A stretch of DNA of 64,000 bases from Phellopilus nigrolimitatus (Eukaryota; Basidiomycota; Agaricomycetes; Hymenochaetales; Hymenochaetaceae). Each line of letters starts with the position of its first letter. The stretch's first letter is position 1. The notes beneath the pieces were generated by a model. That model was not told the origin of the DNA. It was given only the letters and a program-made list of their open reading frames with translations, and made no database searches. The stretch spans positions 62,001 to 126,000 of the forward strand of contig JAJOHG010000045.1 of the NCBI GenBank assembly GCA_021029095.1, written 5' to 3'. Shown here one piece after another: positions 22,421-33,703 of the stretch. Made by a program: the position numbers and the translations under genes.

Positions 22421-23869
22421 TTAAAATTGATTAAGTTACTTAACACAATCAATATGAGCCCTTTTTTCGGAGTTTCTGGGTCAATGCCACCTCCAACTCA
22501 ACACTTCGGCAGACCCTGATCTATCCTGAAAACGGAGGGCTGTGCAACCACGTCACACTACTGCCGTCTTCCCAGTATGGCACCAGTACCAGCCAATGCA
22601 TACTTACATTGCCTGGTAGTTACCGGGGGCCCAAGTTCAGCCTTACCGTGGTAATTGCTGTGGTAAACTTTTCCGGTAGTTTACATGGCCTGTACCACAG
22701 GGTTTTGATGCTCATGCCGGAGCGGCACTGTACGGCAAGGTGCAAGGCAGTCCGGTATGTCCGGCAGACCCTTGAGTTTATCCTAAAACGGACAGGACTG
22801 TCATGGGTGCATGAAATTGATTATAAATCATTCACTTATGCTACCGAGCGGGGCACTGCTATTTTCCCACTTCCCCGCCCGCCGGAGCCCGCCCTCCCGC
22901 TCGTCATCACCGGTGTCGGGCTCTTTTTTATCTTTTTCCCTTTTTCTCCAAATTATTATATATGCCGTATTTACAATACAAATTTGTTAGTATACACAAG
23001 AAATAAGCTATGCGGGCAGAAAGGAAATGGGGGGAGAGCAAACGAAGAGAGGAGAAAGAAAAAGTAGACACGAGCTTTGTCATGCGCCCGAACGCGCCCG
23101 CAGCGTCGAAGTACTTGGCGTAGTACGCGACGACAGCGTTTGCGAGTGTCTGGTGGATCGCATACACCTGCGAGACGTGGCCTTCGCCGTCGGCGCGCAC
23201 GTGCTTCGAGAACTCCCAGTCGACGAGCCGCGAATGCGTTCGCGCGCGATGAGACGGTGCTGCCGCGCACGCAGCATGCGGTTTTCGTTTGTGCGACCCG
23301 TGGCATCGCCGATGTCTGCGTCTGGGTCTCGATACTGTACGCACGCGCATACATCTTGAGGACATGTGTCTTGAGATTGTATGCACGCGCGTACGTCCGC
23401 GCATGCATTCGTCTTGAAATTGCGCGAGAGCGCACGTCCGTGTCACCTCGGCGGAGAGCGTATGGCGCCGCGCACATCGTCATAGGGCTTGGGACTGCTA
23501 TTGCGACGAGCCATCCGCTATCAGTCCCGACGTAGATGCAGAAGACAGCATGGGACTGGGCCCTGACAGTGACACCTGAGTCAAACTCGGTGAAGTCGTA
23601 GCCTGATCCTGTGTTGTATGCATCGAGGAGGTTGCAGATGCGGGTGGTTGCGTCCCATTGCTTGTTGAAGCTGCAGGTATTGTAGAAGCTGACTGCGAAG
23701 TGCTATTCGCCGCTGAAGGATTCGCACGTGTGAGCCGGCCATACATGTAGCACGCGGCACAACGAGCGCGTAGGCATGGCGCTTCACGCCTCGCGCGCTC
23801 GCTCAAGGAGCCGCGCCTGCTTGTCGTGACGGACCCGAGCGTGTCGACGCACTGGCGCAGGCGATACAC
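22421..23869. other. element interior, no gene recognised
   Basis: An AT-rich stretch is followed by a GC-rich block (22850-23540). The minus strand there has overlapping open frames, one reading VDWEFSKHVRADGEGHVSQV and TLANAVVAYYAKYFDAAGAF (about 23085-23230). It looks like a protein-coding fragment, but I cannot name its family. Confidence 0.35.
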
Positions 23870-24139
23870 GATCTCCGTGATCGCGCTGGAACTTGCGGGA
23901 GGAGACCTTCTGCACGTCAGCGTACGCACCGAGCGCGGTGAGGAGCGCGACGGCCTCCTTCGTCTTGGTGAGCAACTCGGCGGCGACGGCGACGACGAGG
24001 GACACCTCCTCGACCTGCTCGATGTGGTGGCTGCGTGCGAGGACGAGAGCAGGGAGCGCAGAGGTGGCGAGCGCAGAGACAACGGCGAAGCGACGCTGGT
24101 TCTGGTTGACCTTGACGTGCCAGCAGCGCCAGACACCCG
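23870..24139 (-). pseudogene. RPL4: ribosomal protein L4 (uL4) fragment, minus copy
   Basis: On the minus strand the frame reads [18 protein letters not shown], then [40 protein letters not shown] and QKVSS. This is the central part of the 60S ribosomal protein L4, a structural protein of the large subunit. It diverges abruptly after RKFQRD, and the ends of the gene are missing. It shares the segment with the plus-strand fragment at 26185-26890, giving an inverted pair inside the element. Confidence 0.85.
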
Positions 24140-26184
24140 TCTAGCAACGACGCGGCGAACGACCGCGACACATCCTCCGACTTGAACCGCAGAGTTTTGC
24201 TATCGCGGCTGGCACCTCCAGTTCTCCGTTTCCGCTCCTTGTTCCTTTTCTACGCGTCTTTGCTGGATGGCGACGACGGCGCATAGGGGAGGAAGGCGAG
24301 TGCCTTGTCGAGCTGCTCCTGCGACGGCGAGGCGATAAACACGGTGTGCGCGCTTGCATAGGGCTACGGTATCCCTGCAGCAACGCTGGCGCTGCTGTAC
24401 TCCGGCGGAGGGGACACAATGCTGTTGCTCTTGTCCGACTCGGAGGAGGATACGTCGGAGACGAGTGGCGGGGGCCCACGAGTTGATACGACCATGGGTG
24501 ATGAGCCAGGAGCATGCGGTGGTATCCGCCCGCTCGCGCTCTCCTCGGTGACGCGGGGATGGGGGTGCTTCCCACTACTGTCGCTGTCCAGTGCGTGCTG
24601 CACTAACCGCTGGCGGGCTCTGCCGCGGTCCAGACTGTACAAAAGAGTCTGAAAAAGATGTCAGAGCGTCATTACAAGTAGACAAAGAGGTTTTTGTACT
24701 TACCTGAGGGTTTTGCGGTGTTGCTGATGCCGTGGACGTCGTTGTTGTTGTCGACGAGCGACATCAAGGATGACGTCCGCGTTGCATCTGCGACGTCCGG
24801 CACTTTCCGCGAAGTGCTCATGCAGTGACTTCCGAGCACGGTTTCTTTGATTTATACAACATTCAATACTTCTCCATTGCCCTTGAATATTTCTGAGGAG
24901 TTATATATATACTATTCCTACATTATTGAAATTTTGCAATAGCCCGATCACTCTGGATGTCCTTGGAGAAAGCATATATTTATGCTCTTCCCATGTAAAA
25001 CCTTATTTTTGCAGTTTCACAAATTATTTTCTGCAATTCGATCGAGTGGACGGATTCAAGCAGTATCTTTTTTAAATGGATCTATGTAGCTAGTATAAAA
25101 TTATATGGGTGTCCGATGAGCTGTGGGAAGCTCACAAACATGCTATCTCGAAAACAACGTTTTGAAGCACGAACGGCATGCAAATTATGTTGCAAACTTG
25201 TCTTGTTCAGCTCAAATACACACTCTGTCACCCATTTCTTCTAACTCTCTAATCTAACACTTGAGAAATACTTATTTATATGTAAATATATATGCCTCAA
25301 ACTATCATAATTTTCAAAGATAAGGAATAATTAAAATAAGACAAAAACGAGCTGTTTCGGACCTGAATTCACTAAAATGTCATGAAATCGCGCACGTTTT
25401 GACTTTTGAGTGCCGCAGAGCACCCCGTTCAGCCTGTAGTTTTTATTTAATGTCTATTGTACATATATCTACTACTATGTAAAATATGAGCTTTCTAGCA
25501 TGAATGGTCTAATTTCTAAAAATCCAAAACCTTGGCTGTTATGGTGTTGAAAGCGTCTCATTGGTGTAGTTCCTTTATAATTCCATATATTCTTGCTCCT
25601 GGAGGCCCTAAAATAATAAATCAGTGAATCATAACATAAAGTAAATTATAATTATTTTTGTGTATTTTAATGTGGCACCAAACGAGCAGAAATGAATATA
25701 CCACTGTCCGTTTCTTCTAGCCACAGTGTCGGCAGCACCCCGGCAAAGCAAATCATTACTCGATTTGGAATGCGGATCAGTCCCGGTGATGACGCGTCGT
25801 CTTTTTTTCCCGACGTCGTCTGCTACGTCGTCTGCGTCGCTGTCGCCTCTGGCTTGCTGTTTCACTACTTGCTCGGCTGCGCTCTCCTGTTCTGTGCGAC
25901 TGGCTCTTTTGACTCACCAACACCGCGCTAGCACCAGCACCCGCACCAGCACCAGCACCAACGACTTGCCACCCCCTCAACTCTCTTTTCCGCAATCTCA
26001 ACGGCCGTTTGGCTCGTGTCCGTGTCGCGCAGTCCCACACGAAGGCCGGCTGGGACATGACAATGGTCATGTCCTCCCTTTAGGACCCCGAGAATGTGGC
26101 GAAAGGAACTGCCCATGGGCGGGCAGCGGAGGGTCACTGGTACGTGTTCCGTTTCTTATGTGTTATCTGTTCTTTAGCTGATCT
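24140..26184. other. element interior, unidentified
   Basis: 24140-24650 has minus-strand frames rich in Ser/Pro/Arg (for example SSSESDKSNSIVSPPPEYSS), which resemble a disordered protein fragment with no known match. 24650-25680 is AT-rich without a gene. 25690-26150 has short frames with simple repeats (CACCAGCACCCGCACCAG). Nothing is assigned. Confidence 0.35.
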
Positions 26185-26890
26185 GTGCAGCGGCGCGTCC
26201 ATGTTGCAACCCAGAACCAGCGCCGCTTCGCTGTCGTCTCCGCGCTCACCGTGCTCATCCTCGCATGCGGTCACCGCATCGAGCAGGTCGAGGGGGTGCC
26301 CCTCGTCGTCGCCGCCGCCGACTCGCTCACCAAGACGAAGGAGGCCGTTGCGCTCCTCACCGCGCTTGGCGCGTACACCGACGTGCAGAAGGTCTCCTCG
26401 TCCCGCAAGCTCCGCGCGGGCAAGGGCAAGATGCGCAACCGCCACGGCCCGCTCGTCGTGTACTTCGAGGACAACGGCATCGTCAAGGCGTTCCGCAACC
26501 TCCCCAGCGTCAAGCTCGTCAATGTCACGCACCTCAATCTCCTCCAGCTCGCGCCGGGTGGCCATCTCGGGCGTTTCGTCATGTGAACCGAGAGCGCATT
26601 TGCTCGCCTCAACGAGGTCTTCGGCACGTTCCACACCGCCGCCGTGCAGAAGAAGGACTACTTCCTCCCGACCACCAAGATCGCGAACCCCGACTTCAAA
26701 TGCCTCATCAACAGCTCGGAGATCCAGGCCGTTGTACGCCCCGCGGGCCCGAAAATCCACAAGCGCCCCTGGACGCAGCACAAGAACCCGCTCACCAACA
26801 AGCTCGTTCTCTTCCGTCTCAACCCGTACGCGAAGACCCTAGCAAGAGACGGCGGGTTGGTCAGGGAGTGTGGGCGGTCGTATGGGTGGT
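26185..26890 (+). pseudogene. RPL4: ribosomal protein L4 (uL4) fragment, plus copy
   Basis: The frame reads [99 protein letters not shown] and [10 protein letters not shown] stop at 26584-26586 replaces the expected Trp. The same frame then continues TESAFARLNEVFG, KKDYFLPTTKIANPDFKCLI, EIQAVVRPAGPKIHKRPWTQ, KNPLTNKLVLFRLNPYAKTL. This is most of ribosomal protein L4. The nonsense change and missing ends make it a pseudogene. Conserved amino acids suggest capture from a working gene not very long ago. Confidence 0.9.
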
Positions 26891-27474
26891 GAGCGTAGAA
26901 ATGCGGGACGACGCGTAGGGATACAGGGAAACACGCAGCAGGCGGAGGAATGAACGGGCCCGAGGGCCCGATGCGATGCGCAGGCCAGGTGGCGGGTGGC
27001 GGCGTGCAAGTGAGCGAGCGTTCCCCGCCCCCTTTTAGAATGTATAACGTAAATGAATAATTCTTGTAGTATTATAATCTGAATGGATAGGTAATGAATA
27101 CAAAAGCAAACTGGAAAAAAAATCAGGGCTCGCTGTCGCGGCGGGAGCGTCGGAACGACGTGATGCGCGTCGGGATCGCGTCGGCCTGCCGCCCAAAAAA
27201 GCAGGGGTGCGATCAATCAGGGGTGTCCGCAGGGTGCCAAGGCTGGGCAATGATATTACAAATATAAATAATTTCTAAAACAAGAGAAGTGCGCAACATC
27301 GTGCAACTATCAACCGCTTTTGGAAGGGTCATGCCGGAGTGCCGGGACTGCCGATTAGAACCTGCTACAGCTCAGCAACCATATAGTGAAACTTTAAAAT
27401 TACCATGGTAAGTAAAATTCTGGAAATGTGGTAACAAGCACCCAGGTAATCTTGTACGGCTCCTACACCCACCT
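26891..27474. other. element interior, no gene seen
   Basis: GC-rich DNA after the L4 fragment is followed by AT-rich DNA. Only short unsupported frames. Confidence 0.4.
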
Positions 27475-28507
27475 GTAATATTGTCTTATTATGATGCACT
27501 GAATCTTAAGGTGTGAAAGACTTATCCTAAGTATGCTTTGTCTAGCTGGGAAATCCTGATCTTGGGAACTCCCAAAGTTGGGAATACCCATGCTGGGAGT
27601 TCCCATACTTGGGAGTTCCCAAGCTTGGGAATACCCATGCTGGGAGTTCCCATACTTGGGAGTTCCCAAGCTTGGGAATACCCATGCTGGGAGTTCCCAG
27701 TCTTGGGAATACCCATGCTGGGAGTTCCCAAACTTGGGAATACCCATGCTGGAAGATCCCAAGCTTTGGAATAACACAACTGAAAAATCCCTATCTTGGG
27801 AATTCCCAAGCTGGGAGTTCCCAAGCTTGTAAATACCTCATATAACTACATATAACCACACAGTAAAACTGTATAGTGCTGTACAGTCAGGATAATGTTA
27901 TCTGTATCTTAGGATATAAGTTGTGCAATCCAACATGTTTTCTTTTATATTGTTCTAAAATGAGCCTGTGCAATATGACTGCAACTTTACCATAGGAGTT
28001 TTAGAAAGAGAAATTATCCCTGTGATATGGCATATTGACATGCACAGTAAAAGGAAGCCCATATATACATTGTGGCTTAACTCCCTGTATTTTGTCAGAG
28101 GAATTATGTCCTGGCCCCTGAATTGACCTGCCTCTGACCCAGTTTGTACTAAACCCCTGGTGGCCCAGACCAGTTCAAAGTGTGGTTTGGGCTCTAATTA
28201 GTACTGTAGAATCCAGTATATGTATGCTATGCAGCAAAGAAAAAACTGCTATAATTAAAAATATTTATTGGGGAATTCCCGAACCAGGACCCCCTGACAG
28301 CCAGTGACAAGCTATGGGATTACCCATGGTTGGGTTTTCCCAGAGACCCTGAGATCAGTCTGGGGAATTCCCGAAATCGGGAAAATCCAGACCTCTGGGA
28401 AAACCCACACCCCTTGGGAATGCCACTGAAAAAGGGGACCTAATAGGCCAAACCCTCTTGGGGAGAGTTATACCTAATAGGCCCTCTGTAGGGGGGTGCC
28501 TGAAGTG
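27475..28507 (-). repeat. right terminal inverted repeat
   Basis: Inverse of the left arm, ending GGGGGGTGCCTGAAGTG. The minisatellite part (about 27545-27835) has one more unit than the left arm, an AAGTTTGGGAACTCCC version. Confidence 0.9.
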
Positions 28508-28925
28508 CCTGAACCTGACTGAAGCCTCCTTTCATTTGTTTCAAATCACGCAACTGGGGAAGTACGTATATACTTGTACTCCGAAATCCCTACGCAACAA
28601 TGCTCGATTTGATCCTCTGGACTCCGGCGGCACTCGTGCATCATTTCCCATTGAAAAAAGCATGTAAACTGCTCTTTTTAATACGAGGTAAATGATGAAG
28701 CTGTGCGCTAGTGTGGATATCGGAGCCGGTTTCTCGAATTGCCGACATTCAACATCGCAGACCTTGATCGGCTGGTACGCAGCAAATGTGCTATTGGCTC
28801 GTATCGGCCTACCTTAACTTTGCGGTTTGCCGTTATAAACGCCTACGAGACAAAGCCCAGCTCACGCCCCCCAAACAAACTCTTCTACGCTTTGTCGAAG
28901 ACTTGACAACAACAGACGCTTCACG
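28508..28925 (+). repeat. target duplication and 7TM-unit upstream module, copy C, right part
   Basis: Starts with CCTGAAC (duplication) and resumes the module matching 8903-9377 and 15590-16064, leading directly to 7TM copy 4. Confidence 0.7.
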
Positions 28926-30549
28926 ATGCATTCAATACGCTCTGACATCGAGCCTATTGATTCAAGCGCAGTGCCATTTATCATCTCAGCAATGGATACT
29001 CTGACGTACGCTGGAGTGGCTGCGTTGACTCTCTTGGTATACGACATGAGTAAGTCTGGTGTCTTGGCCACATGCAAATTCCGATGACATATCAACCACT
29101 CAGTCATCACAATGGACAAGGAGGTAAGCAAAGCTTAGCATTCTCATCTCGATGTCTAGACTAATTATAATACCTGTAAGATAAAATACTTTTGGGTACG
29201 CTACCTTTGTAACATTAACATCCGGCATAGCATATTTACTTATGTGACATGAAGAGCTCTCCTTGCAAATCCGTCAGCTTGATTTATTTTGCGGTAAATA
29301 ATGTTTCACAGCTTATTATAAGGGAGTAAGCTAACCAACTCCTGTAACAAATGGTTGTAGAATCGCTATGTTGGGATCCTTGGAGTCATTTCTGGTATAG
29401 GATGTAAATCATACCTTTAGTTATAGTGCATTTTAAACAAGAACACTCATTGACACTGCCTTTTATACTTAGCTGAGTCTCTTCGGGCAAATGAAACACT
29501 GCAAGTCATCCATGATTATTGCCTTATAAATCACTGAAGCTGACTCTAAAATGTGAACCCACTAGGTGTAAGTGCCCAGATACTAAATTTGGTCTCTGCT
29601 GATAATATTGTAAAGGCCTTGGCTTCAACTGGTTTACAAGTCTGTCATGTGAGTTATAAATTATTCCATAAAAATATCATTTTACTCAGTCAGGGGAAGA
29701 TTGGATGACTATCCTTTTAATTGACTGTAGTAGCATTTCCTTGCCTACAATTCATCTGCCACTAATTTCTTACACAGACATTCTTCTGATGCGGGTCCTG
29801 GCACTCTACCATCAGGGTAAGGCACTCTGGGTACCACCAGAACTCTGCTAATGTTCACGATCCAACAGACGAGAAACTGACTGCATGCCTGAGGACTCTA
29901 TTTGGCCTGGAAGCAGCTTTTGCACTGGGTGCTCTGATATACACCATCATATATCAAGAGAGTAAGCAAAACTGTTTATTGTAGAGTGTACAGTTCACTA
30001 AATATTTATTCCAGTTTCTGTATGGAGGCTTGCAGAAGGGGTAACAGTATGTTCAGCTAATAAAAGCTTTCCAAAAGTTTGGGGTGCATTAACTTGGTTA
30101 GTACTGAGATCCTTGTGCAAAGACTTAAACTGATTTGAAACAGGGTTGCTCCAATGCTATATGCAATCACCCTAATGGTTCTAGCTCTCTGGAAGGCTGC
30201 ACAACACTGGAAAGAGTCGGCTAATTTTAGCCAGTCTAACCTTCTTGTGGTGCTCATCCAAGATCAGGCCATCTATTTTACTTTGTATGCTTCCTTAATG
30301 TACAACTGTGGTATATGAGCTGACTGGTCTGACAGGGTCATATTCTGCTGCATTATGAGGATAGTTGCAAGCTAGTTGTACATCTCAAACCCTCTTCTGG
30401 CTAATCTCATGTCTGCTTTGGGAAGCCCCAGCCTTCTCAGTGTCCTTGGGAGTCACCTGCTGGTTCATCTGAAGGAAGCTGGTGTGAGGCAAGTCAATGG
30501 AGGGACCAGCTATAGGATGATGACCATGAACAGTATGCAGTTCTCCTGA
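28926..30549 (+). pseudogene. DUF6533-type 7TM gene, copy 4 (nonsense in last exon)
   Basis: Exon 1 reads MHSIRSDIEPIDSSAVPFII and continues as in the other copies: TLLVYDM, TMDKE, IKYFW, NRYVGILGVISGI-like, ILLMRVLALYHQ, LRTLFGLEAAFALGALIYTI, LYAITLMVLALWKAAQHW. In the last exon a TAG at 30373-30375 sits where the other copies code Asp-Gln, Glu-Gln or Tyr-Gln, so the final about 58 residues would be lost. The 7.1-kb transposon also separates the gene from most of its upstream module. Confidence 0.6.
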
Positions 30550-31480
30550 AATTGCGAAGGGAATTCTAAGGTGACTACATATGTTTTGGCCTTCTTTAAA
30601 TTATGCCCGGGACTGATCAATCACTCAGCAGTCGTGTAGGACATCCACATACTTCTGCACTCCTGTCCTATCTTTAGTTTACCCCTACCTCTTCTATCAA
30701 ATGTCATCGATTTACTTGCACGTACACGAGTTCATTGTTCTCGCTCTGTTTGTGATTGCATGTAAAACATTTGTACAGCTCAGACTGAGATAACATGATG
30801 CAGTGGCAGCGCGGGACAACGCGTCGCGTCGACTCGCTGCTAGCCCTTTGCGGCGATTTGTGCGGCGCCTTCGCGTCGTAACGCTTGGTATCTTGAGAGA
30901 CGAGCATGCAGGTTGACGGGCTCGCTGATCTCGTGCGCTCCTCCGTCTGCGGGCTCGCATGCCTCAGGGGGCCAGAACGACAAGATGAAAAGAGATAACC
31001 CGAAATGCACCATTGCCGCCATATGCGTGCAAACTTCGTGAGGGCGCCTTCGCGGCGCGCACCTGCCAAAGCAAAAAAGGGCGTGGCTAAGGAGATAACC
31101 GTCTCGCGCGCGAAACTTGCGCTTGTCGAGCGGGGATGATATTTGAGGCGCTGCGCGTGTCCGTGCGGAAAATCTTCAGTACGGGTACGCATTCGCGGAA
31201 GAAAGACTTGTATGGATAAGCAGCGAACGTATTCGGCTGTCGAAAAATTGTTGGGATGTATGTACGGCTCAAGCGGCGAGATCTATTTGGTTGCATTTGT
31301 GTACTCGGAGTTCGAGTGTCTCTCGACTGCGGGCTATTCGCCAGCGCCACGGAGCTGAAAAAACCCGATAGGAATTTTATCGGCTGCATAGCAGGCGCAT
31401 GCGTGTTGTCGATGTGCTGAAAGACGAAACAATGGGCGCGAGGAGAAGTAAGGGGAGCGCTGAGCGCTGATCGATCGCAC
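30550..31480 (+). repeat. 7TM 3' flank plus module M, copy 3
   Basis: The downstream flank is followed by module M (about 30790-31200) with CTTGAGAGACGAGCATGCAG and TGCACCATTGCCGCCATATG. DNA resembling 18720-19080 follows, leading to the third Argonaute fragment. No gene is assigned. Confidence 0.5.
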
Positions 31481-31489
31481 CGGCGTGCG

Positions 31490-31625
31490 CGGCTGTACTG
31501 CACGGGATCCTTCCCCCTTCTCCGGGCAGCAGGGAGAGCGCCATGGGCGAAGCACAGATCCCGCGTAGGGCGAAAGAGCTGTGCAGCACGGGCGTGCATG
31601 AGAGTCTGCGAGGCTGCATGTTTAT
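31490..31625 (+). pseudogene. Argonaute 3'-end fragment 3
   Basis: Matches the Argonaute C-terminal codons: GGGCGAAAGAGCTGTG and GGGCGTGCATGAGAGTCTGC are visible. Frame broken. It ends at unrelated DNA downstream of the glycine-rich gene. Confidence 0.6.
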
Positions 31626-31928
31626 CTGCGGTGTCGGTACGGAGCCCACGCGCGCGCGTCTCCGTCGCGTTATGTAAGGCACACGCCGCGCACCAACTGC
31701 AAACAGTCCGGGTCCACCGTCCCACATAAGCACAACACCGAAAGAAAGCGCATATACATACACACGTACACGTACAGTACACACAGAGGTATCTACATAG
31801 AGCACACAGCGCGACAAGCAAATCCGAGTATCCGAAGTATCCCGAGTATCCAAGGCAGCGCACAATAACGTTTAAAGTTCAAACAGCCGGCAGCTATCCG
31901 GCTCGTCCCTAAATACCATCCCGCGCGC

Positions 31929-33703
31929 TCAGTATGCAAGCCCGCCGCCGCCGCCCCCGCCGTAGCCGCCCCCGCCATACCCTCCCCCTCCATATCCTCC
32001 GCCTCCATACCCGCCGCCTCCATACCCGCCGCCTCCATACCCCCCTCCCCCATACCCGCCCCCATACCCGCCGCGCTCGAGCGAGCGCGCACGCGGCCTC
32101 CTTCCAAACAGCGCGCCGAGGCCCGCACCGAGCCCGCCTCCCGGCCCGCGCTCGAGCTCGCGCTCGCGGCGGTGCCGCTCGTGCCGCGCGAGCCCGCCGA
32201 GCCCGAGCGCCGTGCCGACGCCCAGCTGGCCCCCCGCCACGCCCGCGCCGAGCTGGCCCACGCCCCCGCCACCCATGCCCATTCCGCCCATGCCACCGCC
32301 CATGCCCATACCCCCGCCCATGCCGCCCCCGCTGGGGAAGGGGTACCCGCCGCCGCCGCCCGCGTACCCACCGCCGTACGGACTGCCCCCGCCGTATCCG
32401 CCGCCGCCGCCATATCCGCCGCCGCCGCCGCCGCCGCCATACGCTCCGCCATAGGGGCTGCCACCGCCGGCACCTCCGTACGCGCCGGGCGCGCCGTACA
32501 TCCCCGCGCCGCCCGCGCCGCCGTTGAGCGACGTGAACGAGCGCGAGCGCACGCGGCCGGGCGCGACCGCGCCCATGCCCGCGCCGAGCATGCCGTCCGC
32601 GCCGCCGTACACGCCCTGCCCGCCGGTCATGCCTGCACCGCCGCCGTACGCGCCCTGTCCACCGTACGCGCCCTGCCCGCCGTACGTCCCCGCGCCTGCG
32701 CCCATCCCGCCCATCCCGCCGCCGTACATCCCCGCGCCCATCCCTGCGCCCCCGACGCCAGCGCCGGCGCCGGCGTATGGCGAGAGCGGGCCGCCGCCGA
32801 CGGACATGGAGCGCCGGCGTACGAGCGGGGGCGCGGTGCCCACGCCCATGCCCATGCCTGCGCCGCCCATTCCTGCACCTCCCATGCCCATGCCGGCGCC
32901 GCCCATGCCTACACTTCCCATACCGGCGCCGCCCATTCCTGCGCCGCCCATCTCCGACAGCGCCGGGCTGAGCATCCCGCCGGCCATGCCCGCGCCCGCG
33001 CCCGCGCCGTATGCGCCGACGCCTCCGCCGCCCGTCTGCAGCGCCATGTCGCGGGCCTCCGCGAAGATGCGCGACGCGGCGACCGCGGCGGCCTCGACGG
33101 CGGCGGTGCGCCCGAGCGTGTCGCCGATGCGCGTCGTGTACTGCCATAGGCGCGTCGCTACACACCAAAAAACGCGTGGTGAATAGGAAGAAAAAATGGA
33201 GAGGGGACGGACGGACGGACCTTCGCCGACGGCGAGCCCGATGAGAGCCTCGCGCTGGCGCTCCTCGTCGCCGCTGAGGGGCTGCGCGAGGATGCCGTAG
33301 TGGTAGCGCCAGTTGCGCCAGACCTCGTACGCGGCGGCTGCGCCGATGTCAGCGGGGGGCATCGCGAGGATGTCGCCCTGCGCATACACACGTCAGCGAA
33401 AAAAACAAAACAAAAACGACCACGGAGGACAGGAGAGACACGCACGAGCCCGCCGTACGCACGGCGGTGGAGCCACTTGGCCTCGACGAGGCTGGGGCCG
33501 ATTCCAGCGGCGTCCTGCACGCTCTGGACCCTGCTCCAGGCGCTGTTGTAGAGCGCGGTGTCGGCGAGGCCGGAGCGGGCGCGGAAGAAGTCGAGGCCGC
33601 CCCAGGAGGGCTGCGGCTGGAAGGAGGGCGTCGGGGGGACCATGGACTGCCATTGGGCGGTGGCCCAGTTGGGCCCGCCGCGGTAGTAGTCGTAGTACGC
33701 CAT
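31929..33703 (-). CDS. glycine-rich protein of a conserved basidiomycete type
   Basis: Three exons give an intact 547-residue frame: 33446-33703, 33221-33377 and 31929-33157, with GTGCGT and GTCCGT donors and AG acceptors in matching phases. The N-terminus (MAYYDYYRGGPNWATAQW, WGGLDFFRARSGLADTALYN) and second exon (ADIGAAAAYEVWRNWRYHY, ERQREALIGLAVGE) form a compact conserved region with helices. From about residue 190 the chain is mostly Gly/Ala/Met repeats and later GGYGGGGYGGG repeats, ending GGGLAY. No signal peptide, membrane span or catalytic motif is evident. Function unknown; the tail suggests a disordered, assembly-prone protein. A truncated inverted copy is at 12870-13724. Confidence 0.75.

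Larger units (their letters stand above)
21391..28507. mobile_element. 7.1-kb long-TIR element carrying ribosomal protein L4 fragments
   Basis: The ends are exact inverses, starting CACTTCAGGCACCCCCCTAC, and the arms extend inward for about 1 kb. The outer roughly 700 bp of the arms read as identical, which suggests recent movement. A 7-bp duplication flanks it and it interrupts the module upstream of 7TM copy 4. The interior holds two fragments of ribosomal protein L4 in opposite orientation and AT-rich DNA. I found no transposase, so it is probably non-autonomous. The superfamily is not assigned: 7 bp is between the common 6-, 8- and 9-bp classes. Confidence 0.85.

Noticed and set aside
22053..22519. 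Overlapping open frames on both strands in the transposon arms
   Set aside because: They are translations of the minisatellite (repeated LGIP/GNTHAG-type peptides) and appear equally in the other arm; there is no evidence for a protein.
23498..24136. 212-codon minus frame rich in Ser/Arg/Pro
   Set aside because: It overlaps the L4 fragment in the wrong frame; the L4 frame has clear homology.
26096..26918. Long plus frames (248 and 217 codons) overlapping the L4 fragment
   Set aside because: They are alternative frames of the GC-rich L4 sequence with low-complexity Arg/Ser/Pro composition.
32172..33149. 325-codon plus-strand frame opposite the glycine-rich gene
   Set aside because: It is the antisense of a GC-rich repeat exon. 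The minus-strand gene has consistent splicing and a duplicated paralogue, while the plus frame has neither.
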